A stretch of 64,000 bases of DNA from CAYPNF01 sp964411985 (GCA_964411985.1 CAYPNF010000015.1:1-64000); one strand, 5' to 3'; shown: positions 28,601 through 37,259, counted from the first letter of the stretch. A program made the numbers and translations. Notes: a model not told the origin generated them from the letters alone.

Positions 28601-29856
28601 CTCGAGGAACAGCAGCTGATATCCGGACGCAAGCCGTGACTGACCTCTCCAAAACGCCGATGCCCGTTGAGGGGAATGAAATAGCAGACCTTCCCGGTGA
28701 GCGGCGATTGGGCCCCGGGCAGCGCGTTATAAAGGGTGCGTTCAAGCGCGTCTGCGTATTTCGGCAAGCCGGTGGCTTGCAACAACTGCAACGTGAGCTG
28801 CAGCCAGGTGACCGTGACACATCCTTCGCCGATCTTGGGTTCCTTCTCGTCTCCCAAGGGGCCCAGGGGAAGAACGAAATCGTCGGTGAAATGCTCAGCG
28901 TAGCTGGTGGTGCCGATCGGATAGAGGCGCCGATGGAGAACGTCATCCCAAGCCGCCTGGCAGGCCCGCAAGTAACGGGCATCGCCCTCGAGCCGGTAAA
29001 GCTCCATCAACCCCACCAGGTTCGAGAGCATTTCATACGCCTTGTTGTTCGCCGTTTTGTGAACATTCCCGTGTTCCAGCAGGCTGGTCAGAATCCTGGA
29101 TGCCGGCGGTTGCTCCCAGACGTTCAGAATGGAGTGACAGAAATCCAGGTATCGTCGCTCGCCCGTCAGGCGGTACAACACGGCCATGGGCTCGAGCACG
29201 CTGGTGGAAGCCATTCCCACATGCGAACTGGCTCGCACCAGGCTCTTCTTTCCCGGGCCGAACGTCTCGCAGAGCAGATCAGCGGCGCGCCGGCTCGCTG
29301 CCAGTGCCGATGGATTGCCGGTCGCCTGGTAATACGTCAGCAGCCCCACCAAGCAGTACTTGTGGGCCCATACGTCCCAAACCGGCCCGTCCCAGGACAC
29401 CCCGTCCCGCTCGACAAACCGATCTTTCTCCGGATACGTGCCCAGGTAACCATTGGGGAGTTGCGCCACGACAAGCCGCTTGACGGCCTCATCCACCCTT
29501 TGTTTTAGCCGCTCGTCCCCGGAGGATCGCCAGGCCAGCGTGCCGGCGTGGATGAACTTGCCCGCGTGCTCACCTAACCACCATTGCCCTGCCGCACGGT
29601 TCTCGAACGGCCCTAGAATTGTGTCCAGATCGATCGCAAGCAGTCGCTTCTCGACGTTGATGCGCATCCGATCCCCCAAGTAGCCAGTGGAAGCGCGAGC
29701 CGTTCGATCCGAGGGAACAAAGATGTCCGGGGCCGCGTTTCGCACTGGGGCAGGCACGGTGGATGGCGCCGATCGGGCTGGGAGTGCGAGGTTCAGACTG
29801 AGGACGCCGACGGCGGCAACGACGCGCCAACCTTGAGTGGCTTTTCTACTACCCAT
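25663..29856 (-). CDS. secreted GH127-like beta-L-arabinofuranosidase fused to a TIM-barrel glycosidase-like domain
   Basis: The protein has about 1,397 residues from MGSRKATQ, with a signal peptide ending near ARSAPS. The first half (about 50-640) is GH127-like: WWLGEHAGKFIHA, NGYLGTYPE, then GEGCVT and a later CCSSS. In the family these Glu-x-Cys and Cys-Cys elements bind zinc and supply the cysteine nucleophile. The second half (about 650-1390) is a GH5/GH42-like barrel: GFNLNRSW, WELSNEEWW (likely acid/base Glu) and FFAYETQ (likely nucleophile Glu). It should act on arabinose-containing polymers. Such a fusion is unusually large, and two separate ancestral genes are likely. Confidence 0.75.
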   Translation of the reverse strand: MGSRKATQGWRVVAAVGVLSLNLALPARSAPSTVPAPVRNAAPDIFVPSDRTARASTGYLGDRMRINVEKRLLAIDLDTILGPFENRAAGQWWLGEHAGKFIHAGTLAWRSSGDERLKQRVDEAVKRLVVAQLPNGYLGTYPEKDRFVERDGVSWDGPVWDVWAHKYCLVGLLTYYQATGNPSALAASRRAADLLCETFGPGKKSLVRASSHVGMASTSVLEPMAVLYRLTGERRYLDFCHSILNVWEQPPASRILTSLLEHGNVHKTANNKAYEMLSNLVGLMELYRLEGDARYLRACQAAWDDVLHRRLYPIGTTSYAEHFTDDFVLPLGPLGDEKEPKIGEGCVTVTWLQLTLQLLQATGLPKYADALERTLYNALPGAQSPLTGKVCYFIPLNGHRRFGEVSHGLRPDISCCSSSIPRGLALIPECLCGTLNGTPAILQYEAGTYRVMATLEGSSVPVELHIGAGYPELEQFVIEVRPTRMARFALLLRVPAWAESFVASVGETQFKGEAGRMLRLEREWAPGDTVHVSLPMGIQTHKDPDRASKRVWLSRGPQVLAADGDIKDGDLPSGWWGRQVYRVTEKRKQEVLTLTPFAEAGQRQQTYTTLFEDLELAPSQERAQLPPDREYVVADREGHLSLDGARVRYWGVIGGFPHAPELRAEDTPQERRNKIAAAYADVDALVQRFMDLGFNLNRSWSSADTEDYKPGDGSRADIVDYYISVMKKRGLKLWAAGINRLGNVTPEDAGVIDAPATADDWKQAIRGWNNGQVGLGKNLAARWDPRLLALTIERRRINAQHFNRHTGLRWSDDPVFVAWELSNEEWWMSKMVGGQWQALPEYFQRSLIAEWHRFLRDRYRDETALKRKWKTLLPGEDLSRGTVQLLPLARKSPLIPLGMDEQGRQQLLAAGAGTHLEYGAADFAPERGEDVLAFFVSLHVSSKQREAEALRGYGKSCRLSSLAWDTGIGYEIQSQYLHQMSGVSVHDAYVNGWGWKEPEPAAFPTAQSQRRWEVGAESVEPNRGPWNCWLEKPPGIAQGLPWLEHNKIEGKPFFAYETQISQPAKYRADFPLRLAMLASIQDWDIACWHYYAPPRGLASKDRPFDQPMDNTVGGHPQGYHYTFDEVQGAMMRAAGLIWRRQLLLPASQPTRFIYGRKSLYDPLSMNYGHSYGDIGMDMRYTTYQYGVRIAIDPSREDDEVIGPRVRFADRHSFNPYIPTPQMTLDWRKGYLAFDAPGAVAFAGFLPRVGGSYRFANGVVLQDISIRNPAGSYDPVSDDEGYLAFALFSQDGKPLAEAKQVSLSLVSTSFNTGFSMARNDFEGLPDSPLKASATPKRQNGRLPVLVTRVGARLQVPALEGMKYLYRDWHLKTIGAGEVQGGRLVIPADQPIFCIDLTR

Positions 29857-29978
29857 AACGATGCTTCCTATTCGCGAGGTCCGCATGCACGACACCGCCG
29901 CTCGCCCGGCGGGCCGCCAACTCAGTGCGGCACGCCAGTATTCCCAAGCGCTGCTTCTCTGTCTAGCCCAGGGACGAA

Positions 29979-31739
29979 CTAAGGAGCCATCACTTTGAAA
30001 AACTTCTGAGGACCGGAGGGAGTCACCGTTAATGGTGATTTCGCGGAGTTCGTGCTATATGGGCCCGCCAGTTGCGCCGCTTCCAGTAGGAGACCACCGC
30101 TCCAGGTCAACACCAGTTTGCCGGTGTCATCCCGACGGTAACTCAGGATCGGGCTTTGCGGTGCCAGGGCCAGGCTGGCCGCAGCGATATTCGCACTGCA
30201 CCATGACGCGCCAATAGGCCCGACGTCGGTTGCCGTAACGGTCAGCTTTTGTCCCGGCGTGCTCTGAGGGCTGGTGGCGAAGGTGATCTTGTACTGGAAT
30301 GGGCCCCAGCCTCCGAGAACGTTGCGGGCGCAATCAACATTAACATAGGCATCCATGCTGCCATCACTCAATACCGCTCGCAGCTCGTTCGTGCAGTTGT
30401 ACGAACCGGCGTAAACTGTCAGCACTTTCGGGGTGGCATCGGCTTCCACCGTGAAACGGAAACCGCCGCTGCTGTACGCTTGCTCGCCCGACACATAATT
30501 GTTGACGCCACCTTGGCTAGTGCCGCTTGGGTTCGGCGTGCCATCCGTCCAGGTGTAGTCCGGGAACACGAAATCGCCCCAATTGCCGTAACCGCCCTTC
30601 CTGCCAATGCCAAACATCTCGAAGTTCTCGCCGATGTACTTCGTGGCGACGTCTTTTCGGATGGTTGCGTAGATTTCGCCCGCGCCCTCCCAGCGCACCC
30701 AATCCAGCGTGCCCTCCGTCGTCAGGTCGACCAGCTCGTAGTGCCCGTAGTCCTTCGCCGTGCCGCTCAGTTTGCCGTCGGGAACCATGTCCTTCACCGT
30801 GAGTTGCGCCACCACGCTCGTGGCCGAACCCGAAGAGTTGTTGGCCGTGAAGTAATAGCCTCCCTCGTCCGCAGCAGTGCAGTCGGCAAGCACCAGAGTC
30901 TTGGAGGTCGCGCCCGAGACTTTACCGCCGTCGGCCAGGGCGATGTCGCCGTTAGCCGTCTTCTTAAACCATCGGAAGGTGAGCGGCCAGTCGCCGATCA
31001 CTTCGGCAGTGAACTGCGCACTTTGTGTGAGCCACCTGGATAAGTCGGCTGGCTGTGCGATGATTCTGGGTGCAAGTGTGCCGAGGGTTGCGGCGCAAAG
31101 CAGCAGGCTACCATTGTCCGGCCCGTTGTCATAGCCGATGCAATGGGTGTTGACGGTCAGTGTTTGTCCGTCCCCGTTGGCTGCGTAGACGATGGTGTAA
31201 ACGCTGACCGCACCATCGATGTTGCCACGAATCTGCCCGACATCCAGATACTGCGGAGCGCTGCCGTCACTGAGTGTGGCGGTAAGCACGTTCGTGCCGA
31301 GCCGTACGCCGGCGTAAACCCGCAGCAGACGGGGTGTGGTGTCGGCTTTTACGGTAAACTCGAAGCCGCTGCCGTTCAGCCCCTGTGCGATCACTCCGCC
31401 GTAATTGGTTCCCGGTGAAACCGGCGTACCGGAGCTGCTGTCGTAGCCGTCCGTCCACCCAAAAGAGATCGGGCCTGACAACGTGGTTTGGGTACCTCCT
31501 CCCAACAGGGTGAGGTTGGGATCCAGAAGGTTGGGCAGCGTGTCTTTGCGAGACGTTGACGCCGATCCATCCCACCGGACCCAGTCGAGATTACCTTCGA
31601 GTGTCAGGTTATTAAGGATGGGGACGATTTGATAGTCACAGGAGCCTTTGAGCATCCCGGCGGCCTCACTGGAGTTGGCGCAGAGGCATAGGCTGGCGCA
31701 CAAGGCCAGCAGTGTGATGGGCTTCTTGTTGGCATTCAT
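29979..31739 (-). CDS. secreted Ig-domain protein with two homologous flanking domains
   Basis: The protein has 586 residues from MNANKKPI, with a signal peptide. A central Ig-like domain (about 220-320: IIAQPADLSRWLTQSAQFTAEV, TFRWFKK, DEGGYYFTANNSSG) is flanked by two similar domains. Each has LDWVRW(D/E)G, a RKD pair, TWTDG- or GWTDG-like turns, and F(E/R)FTV.AD.TP....VYAG. It ends PQKFFKVMAP, a tail seen in exported Verrucomicrobia proteins. It is probably a cell-surface glycan-binding protein working with the adjacent glycosidase 120 bases downstream. Confidence 0.7.
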   Translation of the reverse strand: MNANKKPITLLALCASLCLCANSSEAAGMLKGSCDYQIVPILNNLTLEGNLDWVRWDGSASTSRKDTLPNLLDPNLTLLGGGTQTTLSGPISFGWTDGYDSSSGTPVSPGTNYGGVIAQGLNGSGFEFTVKADTTPRLLRVYAGVRLGTNVLTATLSDGSAPQYLDVGQIRGNIDGAVSVYTIVYAANGDGQTLTVNTHCIGYDNGPDNGSLLLCAATLGTLAPRIIAQPADLSRWLTQSAQFTAEVIGDWPLTFRWFKKTANGDIALADGGKVSGATSKTLVLADCTAADEGGYYFTANNSSGSATSVVAQLTVKDMVPDGKLSGTAKDYGHYELVDLTTEGTLDWVRWEGAGEIYATIRKDVATKYIGENFEMFGIGRKGGYGNWGDFVFPDYTWTDGTPNPSGTSQGGVNNYVSGEQAYSSGGFRFTVEADATPKVLTVYAGSYNCTNELRAVLSDGSMDAYVNVDCARNVLGGWGPFQYKITFATSPQSTPGQKLTVTATDVGPIGASWCSANIAAASLALAPQSPILSYRRDDTGKLVLTWSGGLLLEAAQLAGPYSTNSAKSPLTVTPSGPQKFFKVMAP

Positions 31740-32045
31740 ATTGGAGTCTGAGGTTTCTCGTTCCACGTGAGCTAGGTGTCGTCCGTATCGTTGCCGGAGC
31801 CTCCCTGTTTGTCACGGGGCCAGTCGGGGTGATTGGCTACCCCACTTTTGGGGGGGCAAGATAAGGCGAACACCCGGATGGGACTGAGTTCTCCGGTTCC
31901 GAGGTGGTCCCCCTGCCCGTGCCGTTTGGTGGTACCTGTGGAGATCGAACGCGCCATGATTCTCCGAGGTCCTTGAGGTCTTCATCTCGTTGGCCTGACT
32001 GGCTCTCGTCATGCCCGAGCTCATCCCGGCGTAAGCCAGGAGCAG
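31740..32045. other. intergenic stretch, no gene seen
   Basis: About 300 bases between the Ig-domain gene and the transposase relic. A minus-strand frame (31812-32060) begins MPIYLLLLAYAGMSSG but lacks further support. Confidence 0.3.
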
Positions 32046-32915
32046 GAGATAGATCGGCATTACGTATCCATGCCCAGCCGCAGGCAGCCTAGCGTCTTGG
32101 CCTTCCTAGCGCAGGATGCCAACTCGCACGCCTTCTGCTACTCCAACGCGGATCTGCGCAAGGGGGAGGGATCGGAGGAGATCTTCACTTTCGTCGACTT
32201 CTGGCAACGCACCCATGGCGCTCGGCCCCGCCATTTGGTCTTCGACTCCAAGCTAACCACCTATGCTGCTCTGGCACGCCTGGATGCCATGGGCATTGAC
32301 TTTATCACCTTGCGTCGTCGTTCTCCCAAGCTACTCAAGGACATCGTCCTCCTGCCGCGCTCCCCCTGGCGCACGATCGAGCTGGACGTGCCGCCCCGGC
32401 AGTACCGGACTCCACGCTATTACGAACAAAGCGTGGTGTTGGCTGGGTGCAAGCTGCGGCAGATCTACTTGCAGGATCTGGGGCATGAGGAACCCACCAT
32501 CCTGCTGACCAACCAGCGGCAGACAACGCCCAAGGCGCTGGTCACGCGCTACCCGCAGCGCCTGCTCATCAAGACTGCACTCTCCGATGCCGTGCGTTTC
32601 TTCCACATGGACGCTCTCTCCTCGGCGGTGGGCCTGAAGGTGGACTTCGACATGGCCCTCCTGGTCGTGGCCAGCGGCCCGTACCGCCTCTTGGCAAAAC
32701 GGATGCGTGGCTATGCCGACGCCCAGGCCCGCCAGTTCTTTCGCGATCTCATCAATCTGCCCGCCACCAGCAGGATCAGATCCCCACCTTCGCTGGCCCG
32801 CGATTTCGACCTATCCGCAAGCCCTAGGCACGTTGGGAACTCTCTCGTTTGCGAATCATCATCGCAGAGGCCAACCTCCCCCGAGGCGTGCCACGTCCCT
32901 GACTGGCTCCTCTAA
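32046..32915 (+). pseudogene. truncated DDE transposase (IS4-like)
   Basis: The open frame begins at about HYVSMPSRRQPSVLAFLAQDA, which reads as the middle of a transposase, so the N-terminus is missing. FDSKLTTYAALARL fits the second catalytic aspartate region. In the third box I see LIKTALSDAVRFFHMDALSS where relatives usually have a glutamate (LIEN), so the active site may be lost. The last 40 residues look frameshifted. It abuts the family gene at 32996, as a diverged copy does at 18.1 kb. Confidence 0.7.
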
Positions 32916-32995
32916 CGCACAGATCCATTCCCGCTTCCATGAACTCCAGCGCCTCGGAACAGGAGGGGAGGCAAAAGGCAGCCAAACAAGAAAGC

Positions 32996-33784
32996 ATGAA
33001 CATGCGATTCTTGAATTCGGAAGGGTTTGGCGCAAGCGCGGGCGTGCCTCGCTGCACCAACCTGCTCTGCTCCCTTCGGTCGGCGCTCTCGCAGACCGAG
33101 AGCAAAGAACTCACTTACCAACGGTTGACCCAAATCACCGGACAGCCGCGGAGCACCCTCTTTCGGTGGATGAACGGGGAAAGTGAGCCCTCCCCCGAAA
33201 CCCTGCTCCTGCTGATGGAGCGCTTGGAAGCCTCTCAACGCCACCAAATCCTCGACCGGCACTGCCGGATATTTCCCTCCCTGCACCATCCCTGGCTGAA
33301 CCACGATCTGGCGGCCTTGGGAAACCTCCGCGCGGTCTTGAGCAAGAAGTCGGGCCTAACCCTGGTTTGCGGCCCGGAGATGCAGGTCACGTTCCTCATG
33401 AGCGCCATCGGCCACAGTCTCCAATCCAGACCGGGTCTTCGCAAAGTGGCGGGTGCTGACTCGCACGTGCCAGATTGGTTTGTGCCCGTGGCGGGGTTGG
33501 CGTATCCAGCGACCCCCCTTGACCCGGCCTCCTTTCGCAACCAGGTCCTACCCCTGCTCAAGGAGGCAGCCCCCAGGAGTACCCTCCTGATCAACGCGGG
33601 CTCCCACCCCCTGAACCACCGTATTCAAGTCCTCAAGACAGCAGAAAAAGCGCATCTCATCCTCGCTCAGACGGTTTCCGCTTACCGGGAGGGCAACGGG
33701 CGCTTACCCACGACCCACGAAGTAATCGTAAGCCGGTGTCCAACTCATCCGCAGTGGATCGATCTCCAGGTCGGGCTGGCTTAG
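32996..33784 (+). CDS. HTH plus GxTxVxG-domain protein, paralogue 1
   Basis: The protein has 262 residues from ATG 32996 (AGAAAGC just upstream); ATG 32939 is an alternative but sits before the AGGAGGGGAGG stretch. Residues about 20-70 are a Cro/XRE-like HTH (LTYQRLTQITGQPRSTLFRWMNG). Then comes the family core: RxxPSLxxPxLxHD, LRAVLSKKSGLTLVCGPEMQVTFLMSAIG, and a late LILAQT strand. The GLTLVxG segment resembles the strand before a Walker A loop of PilT-like ATPases, but no GK(S/T) follows. I do not recognise a named family. It is adjacent to paralogue 2. Confidence 0.7.
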   Translation: MNMRFLNSEGFGASAGVPRCTNLLCSLRSALSQTESKELTYQRLTQITGQPRSTLFRWMNGESEPSPETLLLLMERLEASQRHQILDRHCRIFPSLHHPWLNHDLAALGNLRAVLSKKSGLTLVCGPEMQVTFLMSAIGHSLQSRPGLRKVAGADSHVPDWFVPVAGLAYPATPLDPASFRNQVLPLLKEAAPRSTLLINAGSHPLNHRIQVLKTAEKAHLILAQTVSAYREGNGRLPTTHEVIVSRCPTHPQWIDLQVGLA

Positions 33785-33890
33785 AGGTTGTTCCATTTTT
33801 GGAACAAATCGATCACAAATGGAACACGACGGTCCTCCAACGGGAAAGGTGGTGACAAGCTTTCGGCGCAAGCTACACATGGAAGCCTGA

Positions 33891-34643
33891 ATGAAGCAAA
33901 GTAAGAAGCATGCGGGCCGGGCGATGGTGCTCACGAGACGTATCAAGTCGGAACTGGAGAAGCGCTTGGGTCGACCCTTGACCTACCAGGAGATGGGGGC
34001 CATCTGCCAGGAATCCGCCAGCACTGTCTTTGACCGGCTCCAGCGCAAGGAGCAACCGCAGGTCGATGGGTTTCTGTGCCTGGTAGAAGCACTGGCTGAA
34101 CCAGTCCGCAACCAGATGCTCCAAGATCATCTGCGATCCTTGCCCTGCTTTGCCGATCCGCGCCTGAGCCATGACCGAGCTCAAATCGCCCATCTCCGAG
34201 CCGTTCTGGAGAAACCCCGGGGAACCACCCTGGTCCTGGGAGCCAATGACGAAGCACGCACCACCGTCGTCACCGCACTCGCTCGCGAAAGCAAGGGCGC
34301 CATGCAGGGACTCGATCTCCACCCTCCGGAGTGGTTTGTCCAGGCCGAAGGAATCCGGTACCAAGTGCGCAGTCTTCCGCCTACCCAGGTCTGCCAATGG
34401 GTTTGCGAGAATTGGGAGGTGACCAAGGCACCGTCCGTTCTCTTCAACGGGCTTTGGGCCTTGCTCCCACCCGCCATCCGAGAAAAGGTCGTAAAACTTG
34501 GACTATCACATCACTTGCTTATCGCGGATTCGTCGGAGGAGTCGCTTCTTCGGCCAAAGTGCTTTCCCAACCCCGTGCATTTCATCAGGGTGGTGGTGAG
34601 TCGGGAAGGCTTCATTCATGCGAACTTGCAGGGCGTCTTATGA
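33891..34643 (+). CDS. HTH plus GxTxVxG-domain protein, paralogue 2
   Basis: The protein has 250 residues from ATG 33891, with GGAAG five bases upstream. The N-terminus has an HTH (LTYQEMGAICQESASTVFDRL). The core reads RSLPCFADPRLSHD, LRAVLEKPRGTTLVLGANDEARTTVVTAL, then LDLHPPEWFVQAEGIRY, APSVLFNGLWALLPP and HHLLIADSS. These blocks align in order with paralogues 1 and 3. No catalytic motif is evident. It follows paralogue 1 by about 106 bases on the same strand. Confidence 0.7.
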   Translation: MKQSKKHAGRAMVLTRRIKSELEKRLGRPLTYQEMGAICQESASTVFDRLQRKEQPQVDGFLCLVEALAEPVRNQMLQDHLRSLPCFADPRLSHDRAQIAHLRAVLEKPRGTTLVLGANDEARTTVVTALARESKGAMQGLDLHPPEWFVQAEGIRYQVRSLPPTQVCQWVCENWEVTKAPSVLFNGLWALLPPAIREKVVKLGLSHHLLIADSSEESLLRPKCFPNPVHFIRVVVSREGFIHANLQGVL

Positions 34644-34718
34644 CCAGCATTTACCGACCATCATTGCAAAGTCTGGCGCGAAGCTGAACGCGGGAGGCAT
34701 GAAAGGATTGTTCGTGCA

Positions 34719-35273
34719 ATGAAGCGCGAAGAACCCTGGCTGCGCGAACAGGAGCGGGTTCGTGAACCGATGCGTCCCCGGCACGCGCCTCGTCCCACGG
34801 AAACCGCACTGCCCGCAGCGCTCGAAGAACGTGCAGAGGACTGGTCGTGGAATCCACAATTCGCCCTGGACTTACAGGACTTTCCCCACCTCTTTCTCCA
34901 CCACGAGCAGTTCAACAAACAGACCCATGAATGGCTGGACATTGCGTACGCTAAGATTACCGACATTCACAACGACGGTGAAGACGGCTACTTCAACAAG
35001 TTCGAAAAGAACATTGGCTGGACGCAGCACATCACGCCGATCATCTTCAGCGACCCTTCCATCACCGATCAACTGGTGCGGTGTCTGTCAACCACCAAGA
35101 GTTCCGGCGTTGCCACCAGACTGATGTTTGTTGTCTGTCCCTTTGGAACGATCTGCTCAAAGCCCTCGTATACACGTTTGGCAGGCACTCCGGCACGTTT
35201 TCGAGAGCTACGGGGGTGGTTTCATCACCTTGGGCGGGACGACCAATCCAGCGAACGCCAGATGCCGTTGTGA
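34719..35273 (+). CDS. orphan ORF, unknown, possibly a fragment
   Basis: The frame encodes 184 residues. Up to about residue 128 it looks coding, with high GC at third positions and stretches such as NPQFALDLQDFPHLFLHHEQ and GYFNKFEKNIGW. The last 50 residues look out of frame. No family is recognised and no strong ribosome-binding site is seen. It may be the remains of a gene interrupted within the island. Confidence 0.35.
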   Translation: MKREEPWLREQERVREPMRPRHAPRPTETALPAALEERAEDWSWNPQFALDLQDFPHLFLHHEQFNKQTHEWLDIAYAKITDIHNDGEDGYFNKFEKNIGWTQHITPIIFSDPSITDQLVRCLSTTKSSGVATRLMFVVCPFGTICSKPSYTRLAGTPARFRELRGWFHHLGRDDQSSERQMPL

Positions 35274-35274
35274 T

Positions 35275-35461
35275 GACTACGACCCAGACCCGCTGCCACC
35301 ACACACCCGCGACCGTGGATACGACCCTAGCCACGGCGCAGGCACACGAAAGCGCGGGTCACGCGCATGACCTGAACACACACCCTCCGGACCGGTTTGT
35401 GGAGGCGAGAGGGGCGCACTGCGCCCCGATAGTCCTGTCTGACCGCGAACTTGTTCCCTGA
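35275..35461 (+). pseudogene. relic of a fourth HTH/GxTxVxG family gene
   Basis: This short frame contains TTLATAQAHESAGHAHDLNTHPPDRFVEARGAHC. It parallels the TTVVTALARESKGAMQGLDLHPPEWFVQAEGIRY region of paralogue 2 and GIDIHPPDRVQPALGVHY of paralogue 3. The HTH and the C-terminal strand are absent. Confidence 0.5.
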
Positions 35462-35762
35462 GTTCGTGCAACCTGGGAGGTAAGCAGCGCCGATTCTATT
35501 CTGCTTAGCGGATGCGGGTCCCGCCTCCCCGCAGATCTGCAAAACCAATTCCTGCAACTTGTGTCGGTGCGCTACCTTCTCTTTGTCAAACCCACAGAGG
35601 ATCCACTTCTGTGTCACCTCCACGGCGCCAAGCCTATTCACCCAGTGCGCGTAGGGGCAGCCTAGGAGGAGAAACCCAAGTCATGGTGCGGGCGCCGGCC
35701 TGAGTTTCATGCGGCTCGTAACAATCCCAAGGAGGGGGCTTGACGACGGGGATGCCAACCCC
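35462..35762. other. intergenic stretch, no gene seen
   Basis: About 300 bases with no ORF of coding character; arginine/serine-rich frames only. Confidence 0.3.
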
Positions 35763-36299
35763 TCACGAGTAGCGCCGCTGGCCTCGAGGACGCAAGATCC
35801 CTCCAAGGAGGTTGGCGCGGATCACACTTGGAACAAAGAACACCAGGCGTCCCAGGCGAATGTAAGGCAGGCGTCGACATCTTTGCTGTGACCGCAGCCA
35901 GCGAAGGCAAGGACGCCTCGGCTGTGAAAAGAGGATTTCAAGGAGACGTCTTCCTGAAACCAATTGCTCGTGGACTGACGCTTCACCCGGCATGCAATCG
36001 ACGTCAGGCACTTCCCCAACCGACACCTGATGGCGCTTGCTATCGAATGCGTCCACCTCCAGAAAACGCTTTCGTCCTTCAAATCTTCCACGCGTAGGCA
36101 TCGTCCTCGCCAAAAGGGTTCGGTAGACCTCAGGCGCGGAGTAGAATACCCGCCTTCCAATTCGAAACGAAGGAACGATGGCCTCCCGCTCTCGCGATGC
36201 GAGCCAGCGCAAGGAGGGTCTGCTCTTTGCCTCAAAGAGCTGAGACAAAAGAGTTCTGCCATCAACCAACTGGGCTCGTTGGCGTTCTGTTTGGTCCAT
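35763..36299 (-). CDS. tandem excisionase-like HTH protein
   Basis: The protein has 178 residues with two copies of the same 50-residue unit. Residues about 10-60 read LVDGRTLLSQLFEAKSRPSLRW, IGRRVFYSAPEVYRTL; residues about 112-162 read LVSGRRLLEILFSQPRRPCLRW, LGRLVFFVPSVIRANL. Each looks like a MerR/excisionase-type winged helix ending in the usual R.GR.V.F element. It may be the directionality factor of the nearby recombinases or a repressor. It is transcribed away from paralogue 3. Confidence 0.6.
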   Translation of the reverse strand: MDQTERQRAQLVDGRTLLSQLFEAKSRPSLRWLASREREAIVPSFRIGRRVFYSAPEVYRTLLARTMPTRGRFEGRKRFLEVDAFDSKRHQVSVGEVPDVDCMPGEASVHEQLVSGRRLLEILFSQPRRPCLRWLRSQQRCRRLPYIRLGRLVFFVPSVIRANLLGGILRPRGQRRYS

Positions 36300-36437
36300 C
36301 GGCAGGCTATAGCGTAGGCATGGTTAAGCAACCAGCAGACTCCCGTGTGTCGTGAGATTCCCTCTCCCAATGGAACCAAGCCATTGGGTGCAGGAGGATC
36401 CGTCCCAGGACAAGGAATTGTGGCCAAACAAAAGCAC

Positions 36438-37259
36438 ATGAAAAAAACCTCCAAAAAGTCATCGCCACAGTTTGCTTCTTACCAAAACTACCATGTTCCC
36501 AGTTATGCCATTTTCGCATCACTCAAGCCGCTCATGGAATCAGCCGTAGGCTATCACCTCGACTTCCGGCAACTCGGACGCTTTCTAGGAGTGCCACCGA
36601 CGACTGCGTGGCGTTGGTGCACCGAGCACGAGGATGAGCACGTGCGAGCACTCTTTCAGATCCTGGAGCGCTTACCATTAGGCCAGCGGCACCGAGCGAT
36701 CGACAGTCTTTGCCGCTCCCTTCCGTCCTTTGGCCATCAGAAACTCTCTCACGACCCGATCGCCGTGTCTCGCTTGGAGGGAATCGGGCTCAAACGCACT
36801 GGGCTTACCATCGTGCGAGGGGAACCTGAGCACATGCGGACGTTTACAGCCACCGCTCTAGTCATCGAGTCCCAGAAACTGGATGCCAAGCATCGGGAGC
36901 CAGCAGGCATCGATATTCATCCTCCCGATCGGGTTCAGCCCGCTTTGGGGGTCCATTACCGCCCGGACAAACTCCCCTTGGCTGCCAGGCTACGTGAGTT
37001 TGTGAGTCTGACATGGGAAAAGGTGCGGTCCTCAGATGCACCTCTGGTGTTCCTCAACGGGGTCTGGAGCATCGCACCGGAGCTTAAGGCCGAAATCTTA
37101 GAAACCGCTGAGAGACGCCACCTCGTCCTAGCGGACGACTTCAGCCGCAACGGGCGACGTCTCCCTAACACTCTACCGCAGCCATTGCATTTCGTTTCTG
37201 TGGCCCCGGCTCGAGAGAATCCCCGCTGGATACGAGTAAGGGTTGAATCGCAACCATAG
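36438..37259 (+). CDS. HTH plus GxTxVxG-domain protein, paralogue 3
   Basis: The protein has 273 residues from ATG 36438; GTG 36420 with AAGGA close by is an alternative. The N-terminal HTH is LDFRQLGRFLGVPPTTAWRW. The core reads RSLPSFGHQKLSHD, RTGLTIVRGEPEHMRTFTATAL, GIDIHPPDRVQPALGVHY, APLVFLNGVWSIAPEL and HLVLADDFSRN. The last two strands look like the Walker-B side of a P-loop domain, but Walker A is missing. It lies 195 bases upstream of a tyrosine recombinase on the same strand, which suggests a role as regulator or partner of recombination. Confidence 0.7.
   Translation: MKKTSKKSSPQFASYQNYHVPSYAIFASLKPLMESAVGYHLDFRQLGRFLGVPPTTAWRWCTEHEDEHVRALFQILERLPLGQRHRAIDSLCRSLPSFGHQKLSHDPIAVSRLEGIGLKRTGLTIVRGEPEHMRTFTATALVIESQKLDAKHREPAGIDIHPPDRVQPALGVHYRPDKLPLAARLREFVSLTWEKVRSSDAPLVFLNGVWSIAPELKAEILETAERRHLVLADDFSRNGRRLPNTLPQPLHFVSVAPARENPRWIRVRVESQP

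Noticed and set aside
26224..29508. Long plus-strand ORFs opposite the GH127 fusion
   Set aside because: They are antisense to clear glycosidase motifs and have shadow-like composition.
30249..31043. 264-codon plus-strand ORF opposite the Ig-domain gene
   Set aside because: No motif; the minus strand carries Ig and repeat domains with a signal peptide.
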